From Paenibacillus lactis (lineage in GTDB: Bacteria > Bacillota > Bacilli > Paenibacillales > Paenibacillaceae), in assembly GCF_017873605.1 (NCBI RefSeq), contig NZ_JAGGKI010000001.1:62001-126000 (forward strand): a stretch of DNA of 64,000 nucleotides. Reading direction: 5' to 3'. Shown here piece after piece: positions 47,674 through 57,600 of this stretch; within the stretch, counting starts at the first letter, position 1; the number at the start of each line of letters is the position of its first letter. Below the pieces are notes generated by a model. It saw only the letters and a program-made list of their open reading frames with translations, was not told the origin of the DNA and did not search any database. A program made the translations under genes and the position numbers.

Positions 47674-49092
47674 TTATCTCTTTTCTATATATTCTTGTAG
47701 AATTGACTTCACTCTTAAACCAGCCTCATATATATCTGAGTAATTCTCAGCCAGCAAATCAATAATTATTCCATATGAATTTAGTAATGATTGACGGTAA
47801 CTTACACCAAATCTTACTTTTGCAAAGTCTGTAATTTCCTTTATTTCCTCAACCTCATCAAGAATAGTCAAAAAAATCATCTGAAGTACTTTTGCACTAA
47901 AACCATAGAGAATAAATGGTGTGACGTGTGTGGGAGCATACTGAGTAATTGTGGACTCGTACAACTCGACAATTTCCGGTACTATTTTGCTTGCCTCAAA
48001 ATTTGCAGCTCTCTCAGCGGCAAGTTTTTTATAGTGGAGATTCCTATCCCTAGACCCTAGCATTTCTATAATACCCTTTTCTAGAGCAACGCTGTCTTGC
48101 ATCGGAACAAGCTTCCCCCAACTACTAACAACCTCACTAAGGCCACCGACATCACTAGCAATAACAGGGACTCCCATTAACATGGCTTCAATCGCTGTGT
48201 ACGATGACGTTTCTGTTTTCACGCCAATTTGAATAGAAGGAATAGCACATAAGTCCGATGCATTATATAAAGAGGACATTAATTGGTTATCTACCGGTTC
48301 AATAATTTTAACTCTATTGTTTAGCTGACGATTGGCCACGCTTTCTTTCAATCCCGTTTGACCATTATCGATAAGTAACAATGAATATTCGTTGGGCAAT
48401 GCCGCTACTGCATCCAACAAATAGTCAATGCCCTTGATATATTCATAACGGCTTGGACAGAAAATAAGGAATTGGTCATGATCAATACCTAATTGTGATC
48501 TTACATCGGATATTTTCACATCAGAAAATGAGTGGTGCAAGAAATTCGGAATATTAACCACATTAGCGTCTTTGTTTATCATTTTCAAGTATTTCAACAG
48601 TCCTTCTCCGACACTTACGACTGTCCCAACTTCCTTCAGTGCAAACCATTCACTTTTTCTCCAATACTTATATTCCAGCGAATTATTCTCAATGTGACCA
48701 TTGATTACCTCTTCCTCCGGAATATGTCCATGAATTGTTAATAGAATGGGTATGCCCCACTTTTCAGCAATGACTTTAATTCGATTATATGCGATAACGT
48801 CCTGGCAATGAATAATGTCAGGTTTTGATTCACCCAACTTTAATCTTAAATTCATTTCTAAACGAACAGCCCATGTTTCAATCACATCGACCGACAAATT
48901 ATTGGGGTATTTATTAAAAAGTTGCCGATTGGTATTGATTACTATATTAGATATATGCTCTGTAATTTCACCTCCGGGAGTTATCCATTCAACACTATGA
49001 CCCATTTCGATTAATTGTTTGGTTAATGCACTTATGTGAGTTGTTATTCCGCCTTTTCCGTGTGCATCCAAAGCCGCTATCCAAATATTCAT
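47674..49092 (-). CDS. Glycosyltransferase family 4 (distal gene of the glycosylation cluster)
   Basis: A 472-residue GT-B glycosyltransferase. The N-terminal DAHGKGGITTHISALTKQL is the acceptor-side loop of GT4 enzymes; the donor side has FCPSRYEYIKGIDYLLDA, the E-x7-E pair (ETSSYTAIE, near residue 285) and PVIASDVGGLSEVV. About 90 C-terminal residues after ~385 are extra. It would transfer a sugar from a nucleotide-sugar donor in the cytoplasm. AGGAG lies seven bases before the ATG. It is the last gene of the cluster; no clear terminator follows. The sequence is AT-rich compared with the csp/secA side. Confidence 0.85.
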   Translation of the reverse strand: MNIWIAALDAHGKGGITTHISALTKQLIEMGHSVEWITPGGEITEHISNIVINTNRQLFNKYPNNLSVDVIETWAVRLEMNLRLKLGESKPDIIHCQDVIAYNRIKVIAEKWGIPILLTIHGHIPEEEVINGHIENNSLEYKYWRKSEWFALKEVGTVVSVGEGLLKYLKMINKDANVVNIPNFLHHSFSDVKISDVRSQLGIDHDQFLIFCPSRYEYIKGIDYLLDAVAALPNEYSLLLIDNGQTGLKESVANRQLNNRVKIIEPVDNQLMSSLYNASDLCAIPSIQIGVKTETSSYTAIEAMLMGVPVIASDVGGLSEVVSSWGKLVPMQDSVALEKGIIEMLGSRDRNLHYKKLAAERAANFEASKIVPEIVELYESTITQYAPTHVTPFILYGFSAKVLQMIFLTILDEVEEIKEITDFAKVRFGVSYRQSLLNSYGIIIDLLAENYSDIYEAGLRVKSILQEYIEKR

Positions 49093-49107
49093 TATTTATC
49101 TCCTCAC

Positions 49108-49764
49108 CTAGAAAATATCAATGTGTTTACATTTCTCAAAATAGTTTCTTTCTTCTTGTGAGGCTAATTCCGACACAACCGGTTCGGAAAAAGTCCGGTT
49201 TAGTTGAACCTTGGAAAATAACATCCCACCCATATAATTAAACCTACTTAATATCTCATGGTCTTCTATGACATCAAATCCTCTATTCGCAAATTGTTCA
49301 TACCACCATGATTTAGGATACAAAGTTACATGCGTTTCATCCAAGTCCCAAGGATCATAAAAATGTGGCATTTTAAGAAACACAGTATTCCCTAATCGAG
49401 ATAACTCATCTATAGCTTCAAAAACTTCTGGTTCTGGTATATGCTCCAAAATGTCAAAAGCTATAACAAGGTCGAATTTTCCTTCGAATGGGATTTTTGT
49501 TGCACTTGAGCAAACAACATGGCCTATTGCGTATTCATCAGCATTTTCAATGGCATAACTACTTATATCGACTCCCTTCGCATCAACGCCAAGCAATCTT
49601 AACGATCGGACTAGATATCCTTTTGCACACCCAACATCTAATAAGGTTTTTGGATTTAAATATTTTTTTATATCGTAAGACCATTGGATAAACCGAGTAT
49701 CATATTGGTAAGACGTATAATTACTATTTCCGCTGTAGTACTTTTCATCAAAATGATTCATCAT
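49108..49764 (-). CDS. Class I SAM-dependent methyltransferase
   Basis: A 218-residue methyltransferase. Motif I is LLDVGCAKGYLVRSL (near 40), motif II has VDAKGVDIS, and FDLVIAFDILEHIPEPE is motif IV/post-I. Small-molecule or sugar methylation fits its place between two glycosyltransferases; O-methylation of a flagellar glycan is an inference. Start ATG at 49764, since AAGGTGG lies eight bases upstream and overlaps the alternative GTG at 49776. Spacing is 19 bases to the upstream gene and 15 to the next. Confidence 0.85.
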   Translation of the reverse strand: MMNHFDEKYYSGNSNYTSYQYDTRFIQWSYDIKKYLNPKTLLDVGCAKGYLVRSLRLLGVDAKGVDISSYAIENADEYAIGHVVCSSATKIPFEGKFDLVIAFDILEHIPEPEVFEAIDELSRLGNTVFLKMPHFYDPWDLDETHVTLYPKSWWYEQFANRGFDVIEDHEILSRFNYMGGMLFSKVQLNRTFSEPVVSELASQEERNYFEKCKHIDIF

Positions 49765-49783
49765 TGTTAAATCCACCTTCAGA

Positions 49784-51523
49784 TTAATAGTTTTCTACCT
49801 TTTTGTATAAATCAAAAAACCATTCATGTTGGTCTAATCCTTCTCCTATAAAACGTATTAGTTTTTTTAAGTTTGATACATTCTCGTTACCATTCAGTAG
49901 ATTTATTTGCAAGTTAAGATAATGGAGATCCACAGCGTAAGGGTACAATTTATGGCTATCCACAAGAATCTGCGAGGCTTCTTTATCTCTTTCCAACTCT
50001 ATCAAACATAGAACTATCCACTTTGTACAAATTAGTTTCCATGATTCTTCAACATCTGGATATGTTTTTACAAAATATTGCAAGGCTTTTTCATACTCTT
50101 GTTCTGTAACTAGCCCAATTCCTTCACCTAAATATATCGAGTCTAAAGAGACTTTATCATTTGATAAAAGAGAGTACACTTTAATAAAACTATCATTATT
50201 TCTTGCCACTCTTCTCGCGGCTACCTCCCACCTTGCTATTGGATGGCCCTCAAGCCAATTGTAAATAACAGGTACGTAAATAGTATCGTCGGAGACAATA
50301 TTCAATGCGCTTCTGAATTTTTGTAAGTCTTCATCAGTAAAGAATCTCTGTTCATCAATCATAATTTCCCAATCTGTTGTACACGACTTTCTTACATTGT
50401 AAGTTGAAACTAGCTGTAGATAATTCATAAGATCCAGGGTTACTTTATCCCAGTTATATTTTTTTGCGGTCTTCATGCCATTAAAAGAAAGTCTTCTTCT
50501 AAGAGAAGGACTTTCTATCACCAGTATTATTTTTGTTATAAGTTCTTCAAGATCACCGATTTGAGTTAAGATGAGATTTTTTTCATGCTCTCCATATTCT
50601 AAGACACCACTATTACGTGTTGAAATTACCGGGCAGCCCGTTGCCATGGCCTCTAAGACAGGAAGCGAAAATGATTCATACTCTGAAGCTGAAACATATA
50701 CAAGAGCATCCCGAAATAACGCTGCTATTACTTCTTGAGATGGGTTTACAAAGACTTCATCTGCTAGGTTACCCCACTCTAAACTTGGCATTTTGGGATT
50801 AATCCAGAACAGTTTAAGATCCGGATAAACTGCCTTAACTTTTTCAAAAGCTTTAACTATATTATGGATACCCTTAAAGCTAAGATCCTCGTTCCCCATC
50901 ATAAGAATATACTTTTCTTTAGAAGCAACACCCTCCATGTCTTCCCTAGGTTTAAAAATACTATGATTTATAGCATTTGGGATAACTACGGATTCTCTGC
51001 CGAAATTTTGTTTTATTAACGAAGACGCTTGGTTTGATACTGTCATAATGAATTTAGGTAATTTCATTTGAGTTTCTACAAAAGTCCTCAATTCATCAGA
51101 TAAACGCTCAGGATGAAATAGATGTTCATCTCCTTGTTCGAAATAAACAACAGGAGCAATACCAGTCTCTATACAAGCCTGTATATGATCCCAATATGTT
51201 GCAATAATAACATCACACATCGGAATACCTTGAGCTAGGTCAATACCAAAAGGTACTTGCTTATAATCTGCCGTAATCGGATACCAATCAGGTTTGGGAA
51301 AATGAGAAATGATACAAACATCCCATCCTTGCTTGTTTAATCGGTTTGCATGCTCTAGAATAATTTTAACTCCACCGCAGACACTTACATGTGTCATAAC
51401 AAACGAGATTTTTGGGTTTTTCCGGACTTCACCATTTCCAGAACGCTCAAGGATTTGTGGTTTAGCCAATGGAAGCCTAGAAACTCTGGCTAAAAGTTCT
51501 TTATTTCTTAGTGTAGCTATCAT
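49784..51523 (-). CDS. Glycosyltransferase family 4 with helical C-terminal extension
   Basis: A 579-residue protein. Residues ~35-375 are a GT-B/GT4 enzyme: the acceptor loop THVSVCGGVKIILEHANRL, the donor-side MMGNEDLSFKGIHNIVKAF, and the E-x7-E pair in ESFSLPVLEAMATGCPVIS. Residues ~385-579 are helical and look TPR-like (EYEKALQYFVKTYPD, DKEASQILVDSHKLYPY), a possible protein-protein contact region. AAGGAG lies seven bases before the ATG, and only three bases separate it from the preceding gene, so they are co-translated. Protein-linked glycan extension is inferred from context. Confidence 0.85.
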   Translation of the reverse strand: MIATLRNKELLARVSRLPLAKPQILERSGNGEVRKNPKISFVMTHVSVCGGVKIILEHANRLNKQGWDVCIISHFPKPDWYPITADYKQVPFGIDLAQGIPMCDVIIATYWDHIQACIETGIAPVVYFEQGDEHLFHPERLSDELRTFVETQMKLPKFIMTVSNQASSLIKQNFGRESVVIPNAINHSIFKPREDMEGVASKEKYILMMGNEDLSFKGIHNIVKAFEKVKAVYPDLKLFWINPKMPSLEWGNLADEVFVNPSQEVIAALFRDALVYVSASEYESFSLPVLEAMATGCPVISTRNSGVLEYGEHEKNLILTQIGDLEELITKIILVIESPSLRRRLSFNGMKTAKKYNWDKVTLDLMNYLQLVSTYNVRKSCTTDWEIMIDEQRFFTDEDLQKFRSALNIVSDDTIYVPVIYNWLEGHPIARWEVAARRVARNNDSFIKVYSLLSNDKVSLDSIYLGEGIGLVTEQEYEKALQYFVKTYPDVEESWKLICTKWIVLCLIELERDKEASQILVDSHKLYPYAVDLHYLNLQINLLNGNENVSNLKKLIRFIGEGLDQHEWFFDLYKKVENY

Positions 51524-51526
51524 CTC

Positions 51527-53431
51527 TTATCTCCTTACCATCTCACTCTTACCTAATTGCATCTCTATCGTCTGTTTAGCCCATTTCGAATCAGGAAACT
51601 TATTTACCATCAATTGAAGAACATTGATTTCTTCCTCTTTGTTATAAGCACTATATATCTTCCATTGTTCAAATAATACGGGAAAGTCTGTTCTTAATTT
51701 CTCTGCCTTTTTTAAATAATACAAAGCATCATCCCAAGCCCCAAGTTTACTTAACGACTTTGAAGCTGTTATGAAAATCTCTCGATTAAGCCTCTGGCTG
51801 TTGCTCTCCACAAGTACTTCTAGTACTAAATCGTCAAACCCGAATGATTGTAATTGCTCAGCAATTAGCAGTCTCAATTGAGGATCATTAGTAGCGTTTA
51901 TTAAAAGATCTAGCAGGTCATATTTATTCAAGAATATAGCATCTTTAACCAGTTGGTTCCAAATCGATAGAATGGCTTTCCCAGAAGGAACCTCGTTAAC
52001 GGTTTTATTCCCTACTAAGTCTCTTAACCACTTAATTTCTTTTAAGGATAACGGTAGCTCATCTTTGAACACATTTATTAATTCTTTATTGTCAGTTGTT
52101 AAAGCTAAAAATACGACATTGTTCACCAAAAACGGATCAGTGTTTCTTTGCTCTCTGTTATTTAATAATTCTGTAACAGCTTTATCATATTTCCCTTCAA
52201 CTAAGTAAACAAACACAGAGACCGGGAATAATAGTTCCAAGTTAAAAAAAGTTATGAATTCTTTTAGAAGAGGCTTTCTCTGACTGTACAGATAACTTAT
52301 TAGCTCAACATATCGTTCTTTTGAAAAAGGCCAAATACTACTTATTGTTTGAAATAGATCCCTTCGGTCTACAATAGGGAAAATTGAAAGGAATATATCA
52401 AACAAGGCCAACGTATTGGGAGAAGCCTTGACCGCTAGTAAAATATAATTTTGTGCATCCTTTGGATTACCAAGCATTACACTGATTTCTGCCAGTTTAG
52501 CCTGCGCCAAATAGGAGCCTGTTCCATCATAGTGTTGGACCAGCTTACTAGCGTTCTCCTCCCCTATCTCTAAGCATTTTTGTAAACACAACTCTGCGTC
52601 CTTTAGTAATCCCCATTCGGTATAAGTAAGACCCATTTGATACCAAAAATCTGGAACATTCTCATAAAGATTAACTGCATCTTTACCTACCCTAATCGCA
52701 TCAGCGTATTGTCCCAGAGCGTGTAAACATTTCATAATATCCAGAACTACCTTAGGTGAAAACGCATAATGGCTTCCCAACGAATAGGACTTCTTAAGTG
52801 AGTTTAGTGCTTCTGAATATCTCTTATCTATGAGATACTGCATTCCTAAGTTGTAATAATTAAATGCCGTTGGTTTTTCCCTAATTTCTTTTAACAGTAT
52901 ATTTAAGTTTCGTTGTGTTTTTTGCTTGTTGTTAACAATATGTTTTTTATATCCCTCGTGTAAAATAACTGTAGAGAGAAAGCCTGTCTGCTCATTGCCG
53001 GTTGGAAGAACTTGTTCATGCAGGGCTCCTTGGTAACGTATTTCAGGGGTATTTCGGAATAATCTAATAAATTGATGTGTTAGATATAATCCTGAACCGA
53101 GATCATTCTTTATCCGGATATAGTAAAGGTCTTTATCTAACTTTCGCTGAAGCTCACCTTCAGGATCCTCTAATACTTCATCTGCATCAAGGTGAAGAAT
53201 ATAGTCTGAAGTCGCAAAATTCAGTGCATAATTTCTAGCTGCTGAAAAATCATCTACCCAATTAAAATCGTAGACGTGATTAGTAAATCTCCTGGCTATT
53301 TCCTTTGTTCTATCCGTTGATCCAGTGTCGACAATAATAATTTCCCTTACAATTCCCGAGACACTTTGAAGGCAACGTTCAAGGCAACCCTCTTCATCTT
53401 TTACAATCATACACAATGACACCGAACTCAT
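51527..53431 (-). CDS. GT2 glycosyltransferase fused to a long TPR-like region
   Basis: About 634 residues. The first ~200 are a GT-A/GT2 domain (SLCMIVKDEEGCLERCLQSV, VDTGSTDRT, and the metal-binding DAD in LHLDADEVLED). The rest (~210-630) is a series of helical hairpins of the TPR type (e.g. YYNLGMQYLIDKRYSEALNSL). This GT2-TPR layout is common in enzymes that glycosylate proteins, including peptide S/O-glycosyltransferases, where TPRs hold the protein acceptor. The start is probably the third codon (ATG at 53431), which has GGAG eight bases upstream; the ATG at 53437 is only two bases from it. Confidence 0.85.
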   Translation of the reverse strand: MSSVSLCMIVKDEEGCLERCLQSVSGIVREIIIVDTGSTDRTKEIARRFTNHVYDFNWVDDFSAARNYALNFATSDYILHLDADEVLEDPEGELQRKLDKDLYYIRIKNDLGSGLYLTHQFIRLFRNTPEIRYQGALHEQVLPTGNEQTGFLSTVILHEGYKKHIVNNKQKTQRNLNILLKEIREKPTAFNYYNLGMQYLIDKRYSEALNSLKKSYSLGSHYAFSPKVVLDIMKCLHALGQYADAIRVGKDAVNLYENVPDFWYQMGLTYTEWGLLKDAELCLQKCLEIGEENASKLVQHYDGTGSYLAQAKLAEISVMLGNPKDAQNYILLAVKASPNTLALFDIFLSIFPIVDRRDLFQTISSIWPFSKERYVELISYLYSQRKPLLKEFITFFNLELLFPVSVFVYLVEGKYDKAVTELLNNREQRNTDPFLVNNVVFLALTTDNKELINVFKDELPLSLKEIKWLRDLVGNKTVNEVPSGKAILSIWNQLVKDAIFLNKYDLLDLLINATNDPQLRLLIAEQLQSFGFDDLVLEVLVESNSQRLNREIFITASKSLSKLGAWDDALYYLKKAEKLRTDFPVLFEQWKIYSAYNKEEEINVLQLMVNKFPDSKWAKQTIEMQLGKSEMVRR

Positions 53432-53454
53432 ATTCATGACTCCAAAATCCTCTC

Positions 53455-54558
53455 TTAGTGCAATATCTTCTGCAGTCTTTCGAAAGCAGGTTGGTAACTG
53501 TCCTTGTAACTTAATCGATAGTGGAATTCAGCTTTATCTAATTGCCTAGTTAACTCATAATAAAGCCCCAAATTGAAATGGGCCTTAAATGAGCCCACAC
53601 CCTTAACAGTTTCATATTTAAAAGTTGGAGCTTCCCCAATATTAATACATTTTTCGAAAACATCAGGTATTAATTCAAATGAATTGATGTTTTTTGATTC
53701 AATTAAGCCAACTCCATACATAAAGTATAAATCGGTAAAATCGGGGAATAATTCAATCCCTAAGTTAAAAATATTTTTAAGCTCATCAAATTTCTGCAGT
53801 TTAATATTGCAATATCCCAATGTAAGCAACGCCGAACTTAAGAAATTTCTTCTCATACTCCTTAATTCAGCTTCTATAGATCTATATAAAAAATGTTCCG
53901 CTTGAACATAGTCTTTCATAACATAATAAGTTCTACCGATCTGAAACAAATTGTAGCTAGTATCAGAATCTGTACTGAGTTCGCTTAGTAGAAGTTGTAG
54001 GTTACGCTCATACTTATTTTTTTTTGATATTACCTGTGCACTATACCCAGAATGGCTCAAAATAATCCCGGTATCTATTACTCGATCGATCAAATTTCCT
54101 GAATACGTCAATTGCTCATGAATTTTACCAGTGTATCTATACCGTCTATCTCTTGGAAATAGTCTTGTGACTGAAGATGAGGAAATATCCCCGGAGACAG
54201 TCTCACTAACAATTGTGACTGAACCAGCAGATCCCTTATGTTCCTGGATATATTTGTATCGTTCTTGGATGGCACTGAGACTTCCATTTACTATGATCTC
54301 ATCAGCGTCCATTACAAATATGAATGGCTGACTTGCTAGATCGAGGGAAAAATTTCTTGCATCTGAGAAACTGCCATTCCATTCTCTATTTGCCACTATA
54401 GCGCCTAATTTACGAGCAATCTCGGGTGTTTGATCCGTGGATCCTGTATCAACAACAATAATTTCGTTAACAAATGGTTTTGCTGTATTTATCGCTTTTT
54501 CTAGTAGTTCTGATTCATTCTTTACAATCATGCATAATGATAAGCCAATAGTATCCAT
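53455..54558 (-). CDS. GT2 glycosyltransferase, TPR-like C-terminus
   Basis: A 367-residue paralogue of the next gene's N-terminal half: SLCMIVKNESELLEKAI, VDTGSTDQT and the DAD motif in FVMDADEII. A shorter helical region (~190-367) follows, with YNLFQIGRTYYVMKDYVQAEHF as one TPR-like hairpin. The pair probably act on the same protein or on successive sugars. AGGAGGAG immediately precedes the ATG. It is 58 bases after the giant IPT/TIG gene, with a small terminator-like hairpin between. Confidence 0.85.
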   Translation of the reverse strand: MDTIGLSLCMIVKNESELLEKAINTAKPFVNEIIVVDTGSTDQTPEIARKLGAIVANREWNGSFSDARNFSLDLASQPFIFVMDADEIIVNGSLSAIQERYKYIQEHKGSAGSVTIVSETVSGDISSSSVTRLFPRDRRYRYTGKIHEQLTYSGNLIDRVIDTGIILSHSGYSAQVISKKNKYERNLQLLLSELSTDSDTSYNLFQIGRTYYVMKDYVQAEHFLYRSIEAELRSMRRNFLSSALLTLGYCNIKLQKFDELKNIFNLGIELFPDFTDLYFMYGVGLIESKNINSFELIPDVFEKCINIGEAPTFKYETVKGVGSFKAHFNLGLYYELTRQLDKAEFHYRLSYKDSYQPAFERLQKILH

Positions 54559-54571
54559 AACTCCTCCAGTA

Positions 54572-54601
54572 AAGAAGGAGCAGGCAAAACGCCTACTCCT
54601 A
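54572..54601 (-). terminator. Weak terminator/attenuator between the IPT/TIG gene and the glycosyltransferases
   Basis: AGGAGTAGGCG pairs with GCCTGCTCCT around TTTT; on the minus strand TCTTTACTGG follows, a poor U-tract. Partial read-through into the glycosyltransferase genes is plausible. Confidence 0.5.
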
Positions 54602-54616
54602 GAGATAAAAAGAATA

Positions 54617-57600
54617 TCATTGGTACGAATACCCGCCTACCAGTAATACAAACTGACCGTCGCTGTTTTCAACTTTAATATCCACCGGACCAGTAATTGA
54701 GCTGGCTGGTACTCGTGCCCTTACCTCCCCAGTTGAATAGAATAAAGTTTGTACATTGATGTTGTTTATATACACCTTCGTTGCGGATTCAAAATTTGTT
54801 CCTTTAATGGAAATAAAGGATCCTCCAGCTAGTGGACCAGAATTAGGAGTCACACTCGTGATTGTTGGTGCCGGCTTCTTTGGAGGAGCCTCATAAGTGA
54901 AGCCACCTATTTTTTCAGCAAATTGACCATCTTTATTAACAACTCTTACATCGACAGACCCGCTTGTACTCGAAGCCGGAACTCGACCTCGAACTTCACT
55001 TACGCTATAGAATATTGTCTGTACCTCAGTGTTGTTGATCCATACTTTTGTGCTAGCATCAAAATTCGATCCTTTAATAATAATGTAATAGCCTCCTGTC
55101 ATTGCCCCTTGAGAAGGGGAAATGGATGAAATAACAGGGGCTGGTGGTGGTGGTGGACTATTGTAACCAAACCCGTTAGTTACCGTCACCTCTTGACCAT
55201 CACCGTTTAATACTCGTACATCAACAGGTCCAGACTGAGATGTTTGAGGAACTCTTGCTCTTAACTCATTAGCGGAGTAAAAGAGTGTCTGTGCGGCGAC
55301 ATGATTAATATAAACTGTCGATGTTGAGTTAAAGTTAGTTCCTTTAATTACAATGTAGTACCCTCCTGACATATCTCCAGAATTCGGGGTAATCTGCGTT
55401 ACCGTCGGCGGAGGGGGTAACAGATAGGTAAATCCGTTGGCAAGTGAAGCTTCTTGTCCATCGGTATTCACAACTTTAACAGTTACAGGTCCAGCGGTAG
55501 TGCTAGCTGGAACGACCACCCTTATTTGTGACGTTGAGTAAAACGTTGAATTGACTAGAGCATCATTAAAGTAAACTTTTGTACCGGCATTAAAGTTCGT
55601 TCCATTAACGTAACTATAATATCCTCCTGTCATAACGCCACTATCAGGGGAAAGAGAAGATAGCGTTGGTCCAGGCGGGGGAGGTGGTGCAACATAAGAA
55701 AATGCAGCAGAAGCGACTGCTGACTGATTTTCAGAATTGACCACCGCAACATCCACTGTTTTTTCTGTTGTCGATGCAGGAACCCTTCCTCTTAGCTCGC
55801 CCCCTGAATAATAAATTGTTTGGACCGGCTGGTTATCCATATGAATAACTGAGGAGCTAGTATAATTGGATCCTTTTACGACAATAAAATAGCCTCCGTC
55901 AAGGTTACCCTCTTTGGGAGTCACTGATGTTATTGTCGGAGCAGGAGGTGGTGGCGGAGCCAAATAAGTAAACGCATCAGCAGCAACGTACTCCTGTCCA
56001 TCAGCATTGACAACTTTGATGTCCACGCTTTTTGAAATTGACGATGCTGGGACAGTCAATCTTATCTCTGTGCTAGAATAGTATGTTGATTGGACAAGCA
56101 CATCGTCTAAATAAAGCTTTGCGGTTGAGTCAAAATTAGTTCCATAAATTCTAATAATATATCCACCTTGCATTGCTCCCTCATTTGGAGTTACAGATGT
56201 GATTGTTGGAGCTGCCTTAGGTGGTGGGGCTAAATAAGTAAAAGCTTTAGGTGCAATAGCTTCTTCACCGCTTGTATTCAATACCTTTACATCAACCACT
56301 CCACTTATACTAGATGCCGGAACAGTGGCACGTAGTTCAGTGCTGCTGTAAAATAGAGTCGCTGCTTTAACGTTATTTATAAACACCGACGAAGTACCTT
56401 CAAAATTAGTACCTTTTATCGTAACGATATACCCACCTTGCATAGTTCCTTCATTTGGAGTCACGCTACTTATAGTAGGGGTAGGCGGAGGCGGCGGACT
56501 CAAGTATTCAAAGGCTTGTGGTAATGTAGATTCTCTACCGAATTTATCTACAACTTTAACATCTACTTTACCTGGGATATTCGATTTTGGAGTAGTAAAC
56601 GTTAATTCCGTACCACTATTAGATTTAATATCAACTCTTACAGAATCCAAATATAGTTCGGTAATTCCAATTAAATTAGAGCCCGTTACTTTTACCAAAG
56701 TTCCTCCGCTTTGAGGCCCTTCAACTGGAGTTAAACCATTGATCTCTGGTGGAGCCGGGAGAACATAAGTGAATGCATCAACTATAGCATCTTCTTGTCC
56801 ATCAGGATTTACTACCTTTACATCAACCGTATCTGCGTTCTGCCACTGTGGAGTTCTTACTTTCAGTTGATTTCCACTATAGAAAATAACATTTTGTAGC
56901 TGTATGTCGTCAAAATAAACCTTTGCACCATTCTGAAAATACTCGCCTCTAATATCAAGCGTGAGGTTCCCGGTTACTTCACCTTTGTCAGGTGAAACAC
57001 TTTCAATTACCGGCTTAGGATAAACATATTGATACCCGTAATCCAATACCGCTTCTTGACCATCAGGATTTACAACCTTCACCTTGACGGATTCCGCTTT
57101 GGCCCAACTAGGGGTTGTGACTGAAATTTCAGTATCCGAAACAAACTCAGAGGTAATCAATGTGTTGTTAAAATAAACTTTTGCCCCATTAATAAAATGG
57201 TTACCGTATATTGCTACACTTTCATTCCCTAGCGTTAGTCCTTGATTTGGGGATAAGCTTTCGACTTTAGGTCCAGGCACATAAGAAAACGCCTGATCCG
57301 CAGTTACAACCGTTTCATCTGGATTTGTTATTGTCACATCTACGGTTTGAACCGAAGCAGATGGAGGCGTATTGACCACTATTTGCTTCGATGTTGTAGA
57401 GACTACCGTTCCTGCTTGATCACCAAACTTAATTTCAGCTCCTGGAAGGAAAAAGTCCCCGGTTATTACGACTCTAGTTCCGCCCGCTAATGGACCGATA
57501 TTCGGGGTAATGGAGGTCAGAACCGGATTAGCAACGTACTTGTAACCCGCTGTCGCAAACTGCCCATCCGCATTTGTTACTTTAATCGTAGTATCACCTT

